This document shows, in pieces, positions 1 to 12,700 of a stretch of DNA of 64,000 nucleotides (within the stretch, counting starts at the first letter, position 1; each line of letters opens with the position of its first letter). The DNA lies in contig QANU01067139.1 of NCBI GenBank assembly GCA_003254905.1, forward strand, positions 440,315-504,314. The letters run 5' to 3'. The position numbers were made by a program, and so were the translations under genes. Under the pieces are notes generated by a model that worked only from the letters and a program-made list of their open reading frames with translations, was not told the DNA's origin and searched no databases. Source of the DNA: Nissolia schottii. Its lineage: Eukaryota; Streptophyta; Magnoliopsida; Fabales; Fabaceae.

Positions 1-1611
1 GTCTCTAAACATTCCTAATGCTTGTGATGAAGTGATTTGATTTGGCTTATTATTGTGATTGCTATATATCAAAGATCGGTTTGTGTGTGTCCTGCTATAT
101 ATATGTGTGTGTATATATATATTGAGTTATATATTTATGCATGTGTATTTATAATGTATTGTTTACGTGGTTGTATGGTGTTTCCCTTAAATTGCCTTGA
201 TTAAGTACTCTTTTTCATTTTCTAAGTTTTGTTTCACTGTATTTAAAAAAAAAATTAATTAATGAGGTTTTGGTCATTACATGCTGCGCTTTGTTTTAGG
301 TTCAGTGGGGTATGCTCTTACTTGCCCTATTTTGGATTTAACCTTTATTAACATCGAGAGAAAAGAAGAAAAAAAAAAAAGACATGGACAAGATATAAAA
401 GTAACAAATATAGAAGTTTTTTTAAAAATCTAAACGCAATTGAAAACATGAAAAATCAATTATCAAGAAACATGTTCACAGGAGAAAAATATCCTTTTGT
501 TCAAGATGATTTATTTTTGAAAAAAAAAATGAATAAATCTTTATATTTTGGAGGAAATATGAGGGCAGCTGCACAAGAAGCCCTAATTCTTAACTATAAA
601 TATGGGGACTTCCACGATGACAAGTATTTTAGTAGTTATTATTCAATTAACTCCTAATACATTGACACTAGGCGTGGTTTAGTATGTCATGTACAGCAAG
701 ACATCATGATATTACACATAATAATATAATACAAGATAAAATAATATAAAAATATATTGTATTATTTTTTATACTATATATGATATTTAGTGTATCACAT
801 ACATAATTTAATTAAATCAACAAAAACCAATATCGCTCATCAAGTTACAAATTGATTTATGCAAAACAAAAATATATATATCATGAGCAGTTCCTCTCGT
901 GGATATCTAAGTCTCAACTTTGAGATTGAACAGTGCCTCGTGGAGATCCTGACACACTCTTTGCCATATATATATCATGGAAATAATTCGTGTTGAGATG
1001 TATTTCAGATCTGTCATTGCAACCGTGAAGACGCTCTCCATCGCCAGCGACACGGAACTCATCAACACACAAATTGTTGTTGCAATCAAAGTGGTTGCGT
1101 GTCGTTGTCGTTGTCCTGCTTGCGCTTTGTCGTCCTCGTGGTCGCGCTCTGCCGCCATCGTCCTGATCACACCCCTGTTGCCGTCGCATTGGTGTCGTAT
1201 CGTTGTCGTCATCCTGGTCACGCTATCTCGTCATCGCGCTTCGTCTTGGCATCGCACTTTGCCGTCATCGTCGTCCTGGTAGCCATCCACACCATCGTCA
1301 CAGGTGGCAAGGTTCCATGGCGATACATCTCTAATGGGCCACACATGGAGCAAGAAGCAAAAAAAAAAAAATATGGAGAAAGAGAACGGGAACCAAGAAT
1401 TTGGGAATGAAAATTAGAAGGTAGTACTATTAGGTTTAATTAGGTTGAGGCATAATAACTCAATACAATGATGGTGGTAGGATAAAAATGAATAAAATTA
1501 TATATAACATTATATTATACTATGTCATGACAAACATATGATAAATCTTGATTTCATAGTATTTACTAATACTATTAGATTTTGTATGACGTAATAAATG
1601 GGGTATTAGTA
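1..1611. other. Intergenic AT-rich DNA with a GC-rich low-complexity patch
   Basis: No gene is recognised here. Most of it is AT-rich. Positions about 1020-1330 form a GC-rich island built from repeated GTCGT/CGTCATCG-like words, which opens reading frames on both strands. None of these resembles a protein family I know, so they look compositional. The 69-codon frame at 448-657 also has no recognisable family. Confidence 0.6.
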
Positions 1612-1881
1612 GGACTGTCAAATGGACTTATCCGGCCAGACCCAATTAACCCATGGGATCAAATGGGTCAGGTCTAAACGGATTTTTACTATTCACGATC
1701 CAATTTATATGGGTAAATAAGTTAGTCCGCGTGTTATGTCTATGTTAACAGTACACGGACTAATTTGACCCCCAAGTTAAATGAGTCGGACCTAAACAAG
1801 TTTTTGTTATTCACGGCTAAATTTTATACTTTTGGTTTGTCCATTTAACCAAATAAAAGGGCCGAGCTCATTTTGATAGTC
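1612..1881. mobile_element. hAT-like MITE (about 270 bp)
   Basis: The left end reads GGACTGTCAAATGG and the right end, read inward on the other strand, reads GACTATCAAAATGAG, so the termini are imperfect inverted repeats. ATTAGTA lies directly outside both ends (1605-1611 and 1882-1888), as expected for a 7-8 bp target duplication. The interior is rich in GGGTC/GGACC words, common in small plant hAT derivatives. There is no coding capacity. The family assignment is inference; the repeat structure is seen directly. Confidence 0.6.
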
Positions 1882-1888
1882 ATTAGTA

Positions 1889-3262
1889 TTAGTTATGACT
1901 TGAGTCTCGAGCTCTCCTGGAGGTCCACTTCCAAATCACGCTCATATATCGGAGATGTGATAACAATTAGACAAATGGTACTAATAGTATTTATGTACCA
2001 TTTTTAAAATTATTGATATATATATATATAAACAAATATATTACATAACAAATGAAAAAGTAAAATGGTCCAAAATTAAACCTTTTTTTTTACTAATATA
2101 GGATTATGAAAATGACTTTTTATTAATCCAATAACTCAAACTCGAATCCTTACATTTTATCAAGTGCATGAGCAATCACTAAATCGTAATTTAGAAGAAT
2201 AAGTATATGCCATTTTTGTATTATTTAAAAAAAGTATAAAATAAATTTATGTTATGATATTTTTATTATTTCACTTAAATATATTTTGATTATATATACA
2301 CACACATAATAAAAATACATAATAAAAATACTTAGTTCAACTCTCACTCCTCGTTAAAACCAATTATTCTCGTGGTGTCGTATCTACCGTTTACCTAAGA
2401 GAAGTACACTTTGAATGTGCAACCAGCGTACACAAGGTGAGCTGCGTTTTAGACCATTAAATCTAGTGTGAATATAATTTAATGGTCAGTAATAAAATAG
2501 TGTTTATAAGGTGGAAGTAGCATGAGTAGGACATGTTGTTTAATTTTAATAATAGAAAAACCCCAATCATCTCTTCCTCATGCTACTCTTTCTCGATCTC
2601 AGGCATATCGCCACCGCCATCCACTCCGCCTCTTCCCCCTGAAGCCACCTCGTCCCCTCCACACCCTGACCCCGTTGTCGTTGTAGATGGTTCCCTTCTC
2701 CCGTGATTTCGTGAAGCTTGGAAAGCATAACTCGTTCATCGTCCAGTGGTTGTTGAATCAGTCAAGTCCGCGGATGAGAAGAAAACTCAACGCCATGGGC
2801 AAACCACATACGAGCTCACCCGCCGAAATGTCGTCGTCAACCTCACGACAACGTAGGAGCCGTTAGAGGTGTTTAAGTCAGCAGACATAGGATGAGTTTT
2901 TTGCTTTCGATCTAGGATTTTGTGACAGATCTTATAAATCAAAATTTTAGAGGGGTTTTGGTGTCTTGATGAATGATGATAAAGATTACTGAAATTTGTG
3001 GTTGATGTGGGTTGTCGTTATGTTTTTGTCCCTTTGATTGAGTTACCAATAGTTTGTCTCTGTAATTTTGTAAGTCTGTATGAGGATGCTAGCGGCGGCG
3101 ATGGCAGTGGGGCGATGGCGGCGATGGCAGTGGGGTGACGCCGGCGTCTGAAGTTGGGAGAGGAGTAGTGTGCTGTGAAGGCAGAGAAAGGAGCAAAAGA
3201 ATTATTCATTACTAAGTTTAAATTAAAATATTATAGAAAAATATTTACCTCATATTTTTTTT
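1889..3262. other. Intergenic DNA with a palindrome and a GC-richer exon-like patch
   Basis: Positions 2452-2487 form a short hairpin with an 11-bp perfect stem (GACCATTAAAT / ATTTAATGGTC). Positions about 2570-2900 are much more GC-rich than the surroundings and can be read on + as exon-like text in shifting frames (for example VVVESVKSADEKK), with stops. I do not recognise a family. A GGCGATGGCAGTGGGG word is repeated at about 3095-3138. Confidence 0.5.
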
Positions 3263-4510
3263 CTTAATTAAGTTTTTAATTCCCTTAAAATTTTAAAATT
3301 TATTTTTAATTTTTGTAAAATTTTAAACTTTATTTTTAGTTTTTGTGTGACTGTAATTAATGGCGTTGACATTAACATCACTGAAGTAGCACACTATATG
3401 GCATAACAAAAAAATTTAAAATTTTACACCCACCCAATCACAACCCGATTCAATTTAAATTTTAAATAAAAAAAAAAAAAAAAACCAATTTCACTCACCC
3501 CCGCCTTACCTTATCAATTAGAGAAACTAGATAACTGTATGTTTTACCACTGCCGGTCTCCGCCGCGATAATCACATCCTTTCCAGACAGCACAGATGGT
3601 ATAGAAGATGCCTGAACACACAAAGAGGAATTACCAATAAAATGCACATCATAAGCCACAGCAAGCCAAACAAATAAATAAATAAAAACAAGTTATCAGC
3701 TTCCAACTCATGTAGCTTCCTAATTTCACTACTGGCACAACGCTGCAACTTAATGCATTTTTCAACATCATAGGCATAAATACAACAAGGATTAAAAAAA
3801 ATAATTTTTGGACATAAAGGGGTCATTCAATCTCATGGAAAACCACAACGGGAGCATGAATTGGCAAAAGGGGCATCGTGAAAACAATTGAACGTGAAGA
3901 AAACGAAGAGAGAAACAGAAAAAGGGGACATGAACGAAAGAGGCTCTTTTGAGGCCACTGTTGGAGAGAGCTCGAGAAAGGGTATCAGAGAGACCGAGTG
4001 AGCTCCACGAAACGCTCTCTTCTGCAAAGAAAGTGTCTCTGCCCTTTGAATCTTCCGCTGATGATGACGATGCCGCTGAAACGGGTTGCTGCAAAGGGCA
4101 GACAATTTTATACCAAAGGTTGGGGAGATGACGACGGAGAGGAGAAAAAGAAAAGTTGGAGTGGTAAACGACTTGGTATCGGAAGGTTTACTCATATTAG
4201 TCAAGGCTAAGCCTTACATACCGGACAAGTAACCTAAAAAAGAGAGATATGACAAAAGTCAAATGGTGGATTGGGGTTGGGTTAAATTTTTTTTAAAAAA
4301 AATATTTAAGATTTAAATTGAACTGGGTCGGGTCGGGATTGGGTGGGTGTGGGTTATGGATAAATTTTTTAATTTTTGGATTATGTCACGTGATACGTCA
4401 TATCAGCGCTGTTAACCCTAGTCACACAGGGACTAAAAACAAAGTTAAAAATTTTACAAAGACTAAAAATAAAATTTTAAAATTTTACAAGATTAAAAAC
4501 TTAATTAAAC
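3263..4510. mobile_element. Pack-MULE carrying a DEAD-box helicase gene fragment
   Basis: Long imperfect terminal inverted repeats of roughly 200 bp bound this element. The left end starts CTTAATTAAGTTTTTAAT at 3263 and the right end finishes with its complement at 4510. The subterminal parts also pair (ACCCACCCAATC on the left, GATTGGGTGGGT on the right). The terminal motif is shared with the elements at 34646 and 43860, so they form one family. Flanks TATTTTTTTTC and TATTTTTTCT may be a slipped 9-bp target duplication. The interior holds a captured host gene fragment in antisense orientation (3510-4204), including splice sites, which shows capture from genomic DNA. No transposase is present, so the element is non-autonomous. 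Confidence 0.78.
3510..4204 (-). pseudogene. Captured fragment of a DEAD-box RNA helicase gene (RH22-like)
   Basis: On the minus strand, about 4200-3935 encodes a first-exon-like stretch including DTFFAEESVSWSSLGLSD. Intron sequence follows, then a second exon at 3611-3510 of exactly 34 codons, bounded by TTCAG and GTAAGG splice sites. That exon contains helicase motif I (AAETGSGKT) just after SVLSGKDVI. The order and wording match the N-terminus of plant RH22-type organellar DEAD-box helicases from memory of the family. The later motifs (DEAD, SAT, C-terminal helicase domain) are absent. The exon 1 frame is disturbed near its start, and its donor appears mutated (CATGT where CAGGT is expected). 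It is cargo of the surrounding Pack-MULE and not a functional gene. Confidence 0.75.
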
Positions 4511-5234
4511 TATTTTTTCTCCTTCTAAATTTTACCTTATACTACCGGCTACTACGAGTGGCCACAGGGTATACATCCAATGTGCAACTTTTTAGCATGC
4601 ACATAACGTGACCTCTTTTAAGTTTGACTTGTGCCTACTCTAGTCGCAGTGGGTGTATTTGGCAAAATAAATAAATTAAAAGGAAAGAAATTGAAATGAA
4701 AGAAGTTAAGAGGAAATAAATTGAGTGGGTTTTTATTTTTCACAAGTGTGTTGGATAAAAGAAAGATGAGAGGAAAAAAAATAAAAAGATAATATTATTA
4801 AATTATAATTTTATCCTTATGACATTATAAAAAATTATTTTAATCACATTAAAAAGGGCAATGTTGGAAATAACAACAAAAGTGTTGTTTTCTTACCATT
4901 TTCCACTCACTTGTGGAAGGAAAGAAATAGTGGGCCCCATAGGTTTTTTCTACAATATTCATTATTTCCTTCCACTATACTCTTACATCCAAACAAATGA
5001 AATTGATTTGTTTCTTTCCCATTTCTTTCTTACCCCTCCATTTTCCTCTCAACCAAACAAACTCTATGAGGGTAAAATTCTTTAATCTAGTTACTATAAT
5101 ACTCAACTCTAAAACATAATTTATGGAAGACAAATGTTAAACTACTTAAACCAATTAAATATTGGTGCATAATTAGTTTCACATAGTTAATGAGTTATAC
5201 TAGTTTGAGTTATAGGTAATTTTTTTTTCAAAAA

Positions 5235-5270
<36 letters not shown>

Positions 5271-5357
5271 GGCTATTGGGTGGAGTTAAGCTTAGACTTT
5301 TGGGCTGTCAAAAATGACAAAAGCTTTTAATCTCATAAGCTTTCGTTTCACATTGCA
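4511..5357. other. Intergenic DNA with a possible MITE and an AT microsatellite
   Basis: Positions about 4650-5065 begin with a TTTGGC-type word and end with CCAACCAAACAAAC-type sequence. Their outer parts are weakly complementary (purine-rich GGAAAG on the left, TTTCCTCTC on the right), suggestive of a decayed MITE. Positions 5239-5267 are an uninterrupted AT dinucleotide run. No gene is seen. Confidence 0.35.
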
Positions 5358-5520
5358 CCCTAAACCAAAAGACTGGAAGTTTAAAAGTTAAAACCCTAAA
5401 GATAAAAATGAAGCAGTGCCGCCACCATTTATAACATAACCCTTCTAACTATTATTATCTCTTCCGTCGCTAGTTACAATCATAATCTAGCACCATGAAG
5501 CCTAAAAAATCAAGAACACG
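5358..5520 (+). other. Orphan promoter/first-exon-like segment with telo-boxes
   Basis: Two telo-box-like motifs, CCCTAAACC (5358) and AAACCCTAAA (5391), precede a pyrimidine-rich leader. An ATG in good context follows (5495, CACCATGAAG). It opens a nine-codon basic peptide (MKPKKSRTR) that runs straight into GTGAGC, a plausible splice donor at 5521. This layout resembles the start of plant translation-related genes. No continuing exon could be found in the T-rich sequence that follows, so this is either a gene fragment or coincidence. Confidence 0.25.
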
Positions 5521-7700
5521 GTGAGCATAAACCTACTAGAGTTATTAAGTTTTGGTCCACAGTCAACCACATTATTTTGGTTAACGCAAAGCGCTTCAAC
5601 CTATGTTTTCTTCACTTTTTGACTCGACTCTTGCATTCTTTATCGTTTGTTAAATGATATCTTATATGAGTTTTACTGATCTCAAATCTTTGGTGTTAGA
5701 TTGCATATCTCTACTCTTAGATCTTATATTTGTGGTCTTTGATATTAGATCTCAGATCTCTAAACTATTTGTTTGTGATTTGCAAAGTTGAAATTAATTT
5801 GTCTATTATGTTTGTAATTTCTACACATGATTTCGTGGTTGTTAAAATTTGGTATAGATGTATTCATCATGTGATTCTTTCTTCTTGTGTTGTTGTGATT
5901 GATATTGATGTTGTTATTATTATTATTATTATTTTGTTGTTATCTTGTGGTCAAAATTTGCATAATGAATGTTTTTTTTTTTTTTTGTGTTAAGTGTAGG
6001 TAAGTCAACCCGGTGTACCTAGCTGAGTTGATTTTTTTTATACACGGTCAAATTAAAATAAGCAAACTCCTCTTGTTTCTAGACCAACCCAAATTTCATT
6101 TTGGATAAAAAGAAAAGAGAGTAAATAACCGTTGTGATCTTAATACATTTACTGTTATTTTTTTTAATTTAACATTAATCTAGTTATAATATTTTTAAAT
6201 GTGATATTAATTTAGTTTGACTATCAAATCTTAATAATTTCGTTCACATATTATCACACTAAATTGTTGTTTAAATTAAAAAAATTTAAATTATATTAAT
6301 GTTATTTTTAAATAAATTAATGTCAAAATAAAAATATTAAAATTAAATTAATGATTTATTAAAATAAAATAGACATTTATCTTTACAAAAAAATTTAGTT
6401 TTGAAGTTAGCACTTCATTAGTTTCACGATAACCTTTTTCATTTTATTTTTATTTTTATAATTTCATATTAGTTTCTGCTTCATAATTATAAGTAATAAC
6501 TAATTATTTTATTTTAATTTTATTATTGTCTCCATTAATTGTTTCTCTCATAAAATCGTTCGGCATGTTATTTTTGCAACCTCTTCCCTTTCTTAACACC
6601 CCATAATTTGTTAGTTTATCATTTTTAAGAAAATCAATGTATCAAAAGACTGAGTTATCCTTTAAGCAGAAGCAAGGGAAAAATAATATTTACAGATTTT
6701 GCAGTCACTTTTTTCTCCTATTTACTGTCTGTTTTTAAACATTTTTTAAAATAACAACTTAGTAAGTGATTTTTATGCCATTGATTGTAATTTTATGAAA
6801 AATATTTTATATATATTACATCTAAATAATTTAGTAATTTATGATTTTAATAAAAAAAACTTATACAATTAGGCTTTTGATTTTGCTTTTGAAAAAACTT
6901 ATTCAACCGATCGTCAAACTCAAATTAGATTAATTAAAGCTTAGTAAACTTGAAAGATTATGATATAGAAACAAAATTAAATTATTTTTTCTTATGTACA
7001 CATCAAACCATAAACGTGAAAAGTGAAAAATGAAAAATGGTATCGTCAAGTAATTATTACTTTTTTTATTCCTTAAAATTTGTCTGCGATTTGAATTAAT
7101 CCAAACAACAAATATTACTTTTATTATTGTTTGCAAAAAGCGATGCATTTGTTTGACAAGTAAAATAGTTCAATTTGATATTTAATATATGCAGAGACTG
7201 TCTTACTCTGTGCAACTAACTGTGTGTGGTGCACCTTATCATTTGGTCATAAAGTGCAACCATATATCAAATTTCATGTGATGCACTATACTAGTTTTCC
7301 ATATTAATTAAATTTTATAAGTATAACTAAGTACATTTTAAATGTGATTAAATTTTATCTATGTGATATTTAAAAAAATATATAGTTAATTCTCAAACTG
7401 CAGAGATAAAATATTGTCACTTTTAAATTGTATTCAACAATAATTTTTAAAATAATTAAATTTTATCAATATGATACCTAAAAAATTCATTTAATTTTAG
7501 AGAAAGCAAATAAAAATTAGTCACTTCTAAAATATACTTAACTACATTTTCAAAGTCTAATTAAAAGAAAAACTTCTCATAAGAAACTAAGAAAGATTTT
7601 ATAATGCATCATAGACAATGTAATATATTAGTGCACATCTTGTGATTTGTACCGTTAAATTCTTAGATCACACTCTCTCCCTTAAGAGGAGCATGACAAT
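5521..7700. other. Intergenic AT-rich DNA, nothing recognised
   Basis: This is strongly AT-rich sequence with a TTA run (about 5915-5936) and a T run (about 5970-5985). The short open frames are low-complexity translations of AT-rich DNA without family resemblance. No RNA gene or repeat boundary was identified. Confidence 0.5.
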
Positions 7701-8230
7701 GGTTTTGCCTTTAACACAATGGAGTGTTTGATACATTGCCTCCAAGATTACTAAGTAATTTGGATTACATTTTAGAGATATTACCACTTATTAAATTGCT
7801 AGTAATGTTACATTGTTGTATTTGATATGCACAGGTCATGTAATCGGGGAATTACACTATCTTATTTGATATATAAAAAAGATTACGTTGTAATATACAT
7901 TACTCATTATTATTATCATCATCATCATCATCATTATTGTTATTACATTATTACTTTTATTATTATTATTTTATAGTTGTTCTTATTATTATTCTTACTA
8001 TTATTATTTAGGATTACCTAAGCTAATAATACAGATAGACACCTCATATAAAAATTCATATTACCACTTTGAAGGTAATGTAAATTATCTCAGTAATCTA
8101 AATTATTGACAATCATGTCGCACCAAACATATCAATATAAATTACCAAATAATTTAAAAGTTAAATTATTGGTAATTTAGGTAAATTACCTTATACCAAA
8201 TGTGTCCAAAGAGTAACATTGGAAACATTG
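7701..8230. mobile_element. Candidate MITE with a trinucleotide microsatellite
   Basis: The left part (GTGTTTGATAC, about 7727) and the right part (ACCAAATGTGTCC, about 8197) are roughly complementary. Both flanks carry many GTAAT/ATTAC words, the style of small plant MITEs. The centre (about 7905-7990) is an ATT/ATC microsatellite. The ends are not sharp and I found no target duplication, so this is tentative. Confidence 0.35.
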
Positions 8231-8992
8231 CATGATATGTATCTTTTTTTTGTGTTAAGTGATTGTTAGTCTCAAATAAATCATATTTAAATCCTATTAT
8301 CAACAATCTGATTAATCTAATTTAATTCATTATACATCTAAACCCAAGACCATTGGGGAGACAAACTCACGTTGGTTTTATCCTAATCCAATCTAATTAT
8401 TGATTAATCAAGCCAGAACTCTATAATAAAAATGAACCAAATAAAAAATATCTAGGTATAGGCTGGTCATTTTACTGGATCTTATGGAGCTTGTTCATGC
8501 AGGGCATGATCGAGAGTTTGATCATAGAAAAGAGTTTCTTCCCGCGAACCGACTTATCCCGACTTATCCTCTTGTAGGGGGCTTGCGCGGTGGTTGAAAC
8601 AAAGATACATTTTATTGCAAATTTAAATGTGACAAATAAAAAAAAATCATTCATCTGCACGGTCTGATCAATAGTTCAAGTCACACACCAATAAACAACT
8701 TATTACAAACCACAAATCGAAAATTAATAACGCGAAAGTGCACCAACCAGGGATACAAAAAAAGACATTCGCTTGGCATTTAGTAGATTGACACTCAAAG
8801 TATCCCACATCAACTCAAAAAGATGCTTTTACGTATATACCATTTGTTAAAAAAAAAATATTTTGTTTATTTTTACATTTTATTCCACAATCATTATATT
8901 ATTATATTTGAAAATAATCTGTGGAAAAAAGAAAAAAAAGGGGCAGTGACGTTGTAAGGACGTGTGTCGTCGAAGTGGAAAAAAAAAAAAAA
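8231..8992. other. Distal upstream region of ASHH2, nothing recognised
   Basis: AT-rich DNA with no supported gene. It lies before an assembly gap that probably removes part of the ASHH2 promoter. Confidence 0.5.
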
Positions 8993-9416
8993 NNNNNNNN
9001 NNNNNNNNNNNNNNNNNNNNNNNNNNNNNNNNNNNNNNNNNNNNNNNNNNNNNNNNNNNNNNNNNNNNNNNNNNNNNNNNNNNNNNNNNNNNNNNNNNNN
9101 NNNNNNNNNNNNNNNNNNNNNNNNNNNNNNNNNNNNNNNNNNNNNNNNNNNNNNNNNNNNNNNNNNNNNNNNNNNNNNNNNNNNNNNNNNNNNNNNNNNN
9201 NNNNNNNNNNNNNNNNNNNNNNNNNNNNNNNNNNNNNNNNNNNNNNNNNNNNNNNNNNNNNNNNNNNNNNNNNNNNNNNNNNNNNNNNNNNNNNNNNNNN
9301 NNNNNNNNNNNNNNNNNNNNNNNNNNNNNNNNNNNNNNNNNNNNNNNNNNNNNNNNNNNNNNNNNNNNNNNNNNNNNNNNNNNNNNNNNNNNNNNNNNNN
9401 NNNNNNNNNNNNNNNN
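8993..9416. other. Assembly gap (Ns)
   Basis: A run of undetermined bases flanked by a poly-A stretch on the left and a poly-T stretch on the right. It sits just upstream of the ASHH2 leader, so core promoter elements may be hidden. Confidence 0.99.
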
Positions 9417-9535
9417 TTTTTTTTTTTTGGTTTTGCTTTTTTGTATTTTCCCTCCCTCTTTCCGTGTAGAGTGCCGCAGGAGAATGCTGCTTTCTAGGGT
9501 TTCCTCTCTGTGCTATGCTTTTTCGCGTGCTGCAG

Positions 9536-9666
9536 GTAGCGTTGTTTTAATTTGGCTCTAATTGAATGTTGGCATTGTATGAGTTGCCGTGTTGCTGGTG
9601 CGTGATGCATTGTGCTGTGATCGTTATTGACGGTGTTTGATGTTGCTGTTGTTTTTGTTTTTGAAG
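9536..9666 (+). other. Predicted 5'-UTR intron of ASHH2
   Basis: Before the ATG, GCTGCAG|GTAGCG (donor at 9536) and TTTTTGAAG|ATCAGC (acceptor, exon resumes 9667) bracket a T/G-rich stretch with typical plant intron composition. A short upstream reading frame starting ATGCTGCTTTC at about 9484 lies in the leader. This is inference from splice motifs; transcript data would decide. Confidence 0.5.
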
Positions 9667-9760
9667 ATCAGCTTTTGTTGATCAGAGATTGTGGTACCCA
9701 GTGACGGGGGCTTGGTGGTGAGCGTGCTGGAAATTTTCGTGTGGTTTGTTGGCAATTGAG

Positions 9761-12700
9761 ATGGGCTCGTGTGGGGAATCGGTTATAGTTGATGATGATC
9801 TCTCCAGCGGGCCTGTTATTGAGCAACATTCGTGCTCAGAGGTTCCCGTGCAGTCTGATCCTGTACAGCAGTCCTGTTCGGAAGGAGCTTCCGATGTGTT
9901 GGACTCTGATGCTGAGCACTGCAGCGTGAAGGGTGGTTGTGTGGATTTGCCCCAAGAGGGCCGTGTGGGTTCTGCAAGTGATGTTGATGTTGCTGATGGT
10001 TGCGTAGATGCCTTGGCAAGTCAATGTGAAAATGCTAGTATGTTGTCATTGGAGAAGACCTCCGAAGATGATTGTCAGGGTCCCTTAGGGGTGTATTGTG
10101 GGAACGTTGAAGAAGTTCAAGATGAGGGCAAATTTAACATTCTGCAGGAGTCCCTAACTGTCAATGGCTTGCAGGAGCATTGTGTTCAACAGGGTGAGCA
10201 GAAGGGTGGTAAGATCAACGAATTCCCTTCATCAGGAGATGATTCAGCTGTCGTGGAAGGCGAAAATGATGAGGTTGGATTACTTGCGGATGCTTTTAAT
10301 TGTGTGCCTGATGTCAGGCATTCTGAGATGTCATTGGAATCAGAACCTGTGACTGACTTGCCAGATGATTGCAACCAGCAAAATGAGCAGCAGGACATTG
10401 TGAGAAATGCAGATCCCTTGTCAAAGGTTGTGGAAAAATTTGATGATTTTCGTGGGACGGAAGCTGATGCTTGCAGGCAGCTATCTCCTTCACAGGCTAT
10501 GGAAGTGCCATCAAGTGCTACATGTACAGAAATTGAAAGCGGAAGTGATCAGCTACATGATCTTAAATATGGTGAGAATTGGAATAATACTTTTGAGAAA
10601 AAGATTAAAGATTTTGTTGATAAGGAAAGCATCATTGATTCATATGTGCAAGTATTGTCCTCACCAGGTTTCCATAGGACCTTGGGGAGTTCACCCATAC
10701 TCGATTCGCCTTCCGAGCTTTCCCTGTTGGATCAGGGGAATTTAATGAAGAATGGTATCTTGCAAATAGAAGAGAATTTGTGTAAATTGAACGTCCGCTA
10801 CTCAGAGGAGACAACTACCAGCTGTGCCTCTAGAAAACCATTTTATCCTGAATTAGGTCAGCCTTCTGTTGTTTTAACCACCAGTAGCTCTTTGAAGGAC
10901 GGGCCTGATCTACTTCCTAAGGGTGATGATGTTTCTGTCAACAATAGGAGTGCTGTGGACACTGCCAGACAGACAGATAATGATGGAAAAGATATTGTTG
11001 AAGCTAATTGTTTCACTGAAAACATCCTATCGTCTTCTCAAAGGAATAGTAGACGAACTAAATTTGATTGTAAAACACAAACCAAAAAAGCTTCAAGAAA
11101 ATGCAAGAACAAAGTTGGTGTGACACATACAGGTGGGGGCATGAAGGTAAACATAGAGCTTGCTAGGAAGAAAAGAAGTTGTTTCTCCAAACCAGCCCGT
11201 TCTTCTACCTGGGGATTGTTTGGGAACATTGAACGGGTTTTTGAGCAAGATAATGAGCCTGGGGTCAGTAAAGTCACGTGCCAAGAATTGGGAAAGACTA
11301 GAAGCAAGTGTCAAAGTGGCAAAGTGTTTAAAAACAGTGCAAATTCTAATTCTTTGAATTCAGTGCAGAAGTGTTCTGTTCCAGCTACACGTGTTCGTCT
11401 GAAGATCAAGTTTGGGAAAGAAATTGATTTAAGTAGCTCAAATGTCTTGATTCCAGATGCTGTCGATGGCTTGGCTTCTGCTTCTGACTTGAGGACTGGT
11501 TCAGGTTCTCAGAAAGTAGCTAGCGATGCTGGGGACAAGTGTTCTGAAGTATTGGCATTGGGCAATTTAGGATTCAAAAACAGCCTAGAAAAGGACACTC
11601 TTGTTCTAAATGGAAAAATTGCAATTAGCCACTTAGAAAGTGCTGCAATATCGGAGAAGTCAGATGGGAGTGCTGAGGCACAGTGTCTTGCAGTTCCACC
11701 AAAGAGGGTGGTTGAACCGTTGATTGAGCCAATAAATAATAAGGATATGGATCCTGGAACTTCACCTGATTCAGAAGTTATAAATTCACTTCCAGAAGTT
11801 CAGGTTGGAGAAAGACATCAAGAAGGTGTACATGAAGCTATTTTAGGTCCTTCTTCTGAGTTCAATTCTAATTTGGATGTTACTATCAGCAACAGAGGCA
11901 AGAAAACAGACAAGGTTATTTGTTCAAGTAATTGTATTACTGAAGACAGATCAAACTGTCCACAAAGGAATAATAGAGCTAATCATTCAAAGAATCACAG
12001 ACGTAAGAAGAATTTCAGTAATGCGGCCAGCTCCTTGGAATTGCCTACTTCCACCGAGATAAATGCTTCAAGCAAATCAATAAGAAGTAAAGAATTGTCC
12101 AAAGAACCATTGCCCCTTTCTGGAGAGGTTGAACTTGGAGACTCCACCAAAGCTTTGAAAGTCCAGAGTCAAATTGAAGTTAAGGCAAATTGCAAACCAT
12201 CTGTTGACCACGGGTTTTCAGAATCCCAGGGTTTTGAGAATTTGCTGTCTTCTGCAAGATCTTTGGGGCGTAAACTACCTAAAAGTCTTTCAACCAATAA
12301 AGTTAGTAAGGCCAAATGCAAACCTTCTGACTCAACGAGCAGGAAAAAGACCACTTGTAGACACAAGGAGAAACGAAAAAAGCCAATTAATAAGAGTGAA
12401 GTCAAGGGAAAAGGTATCTCTCATAAAGATACATGTGAAGTGGAAGGTCTCCCACCTACAGGTAGCTTTTTATATGTCAAATAAATTGCATCATAGTGTG
12501 ATATTAATTGTTACATTTTGGATTCTTCTTTGACATGTATCCTTCATGATTATCTAAATCTTAGTATTATTTCTTAATCTTAGTTGTTGGTTTTATGGTT
12601 TGAGCGATTGGATTTCAATAGGATTTATGTTTTTGGTGGGTTTCACAGCAGCCAGCGCAGTTGGAAATCACAAGTTGGATGCTGTTGGAAAAATTAATGT

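Noticed and set aside
907..1410. Overlapping open frames on both strands in the GC-rich patch
   Set aside because: The composition (repeated CGT/CGA words) explains the lack of stops; no protein family is recognisable.
8921..9561. Open frames of 177-199 codons across the first N gap
   Set aside because: They consist mainly of undetermined residues; poly-A and poly-T edges simply keep the frame open.
9746..9760. Possible earlier start of ASHH2 at 9746
   Set aside because: The codon at 9746 is TTG, not ATG; the first in-frame ATG is at 9761.
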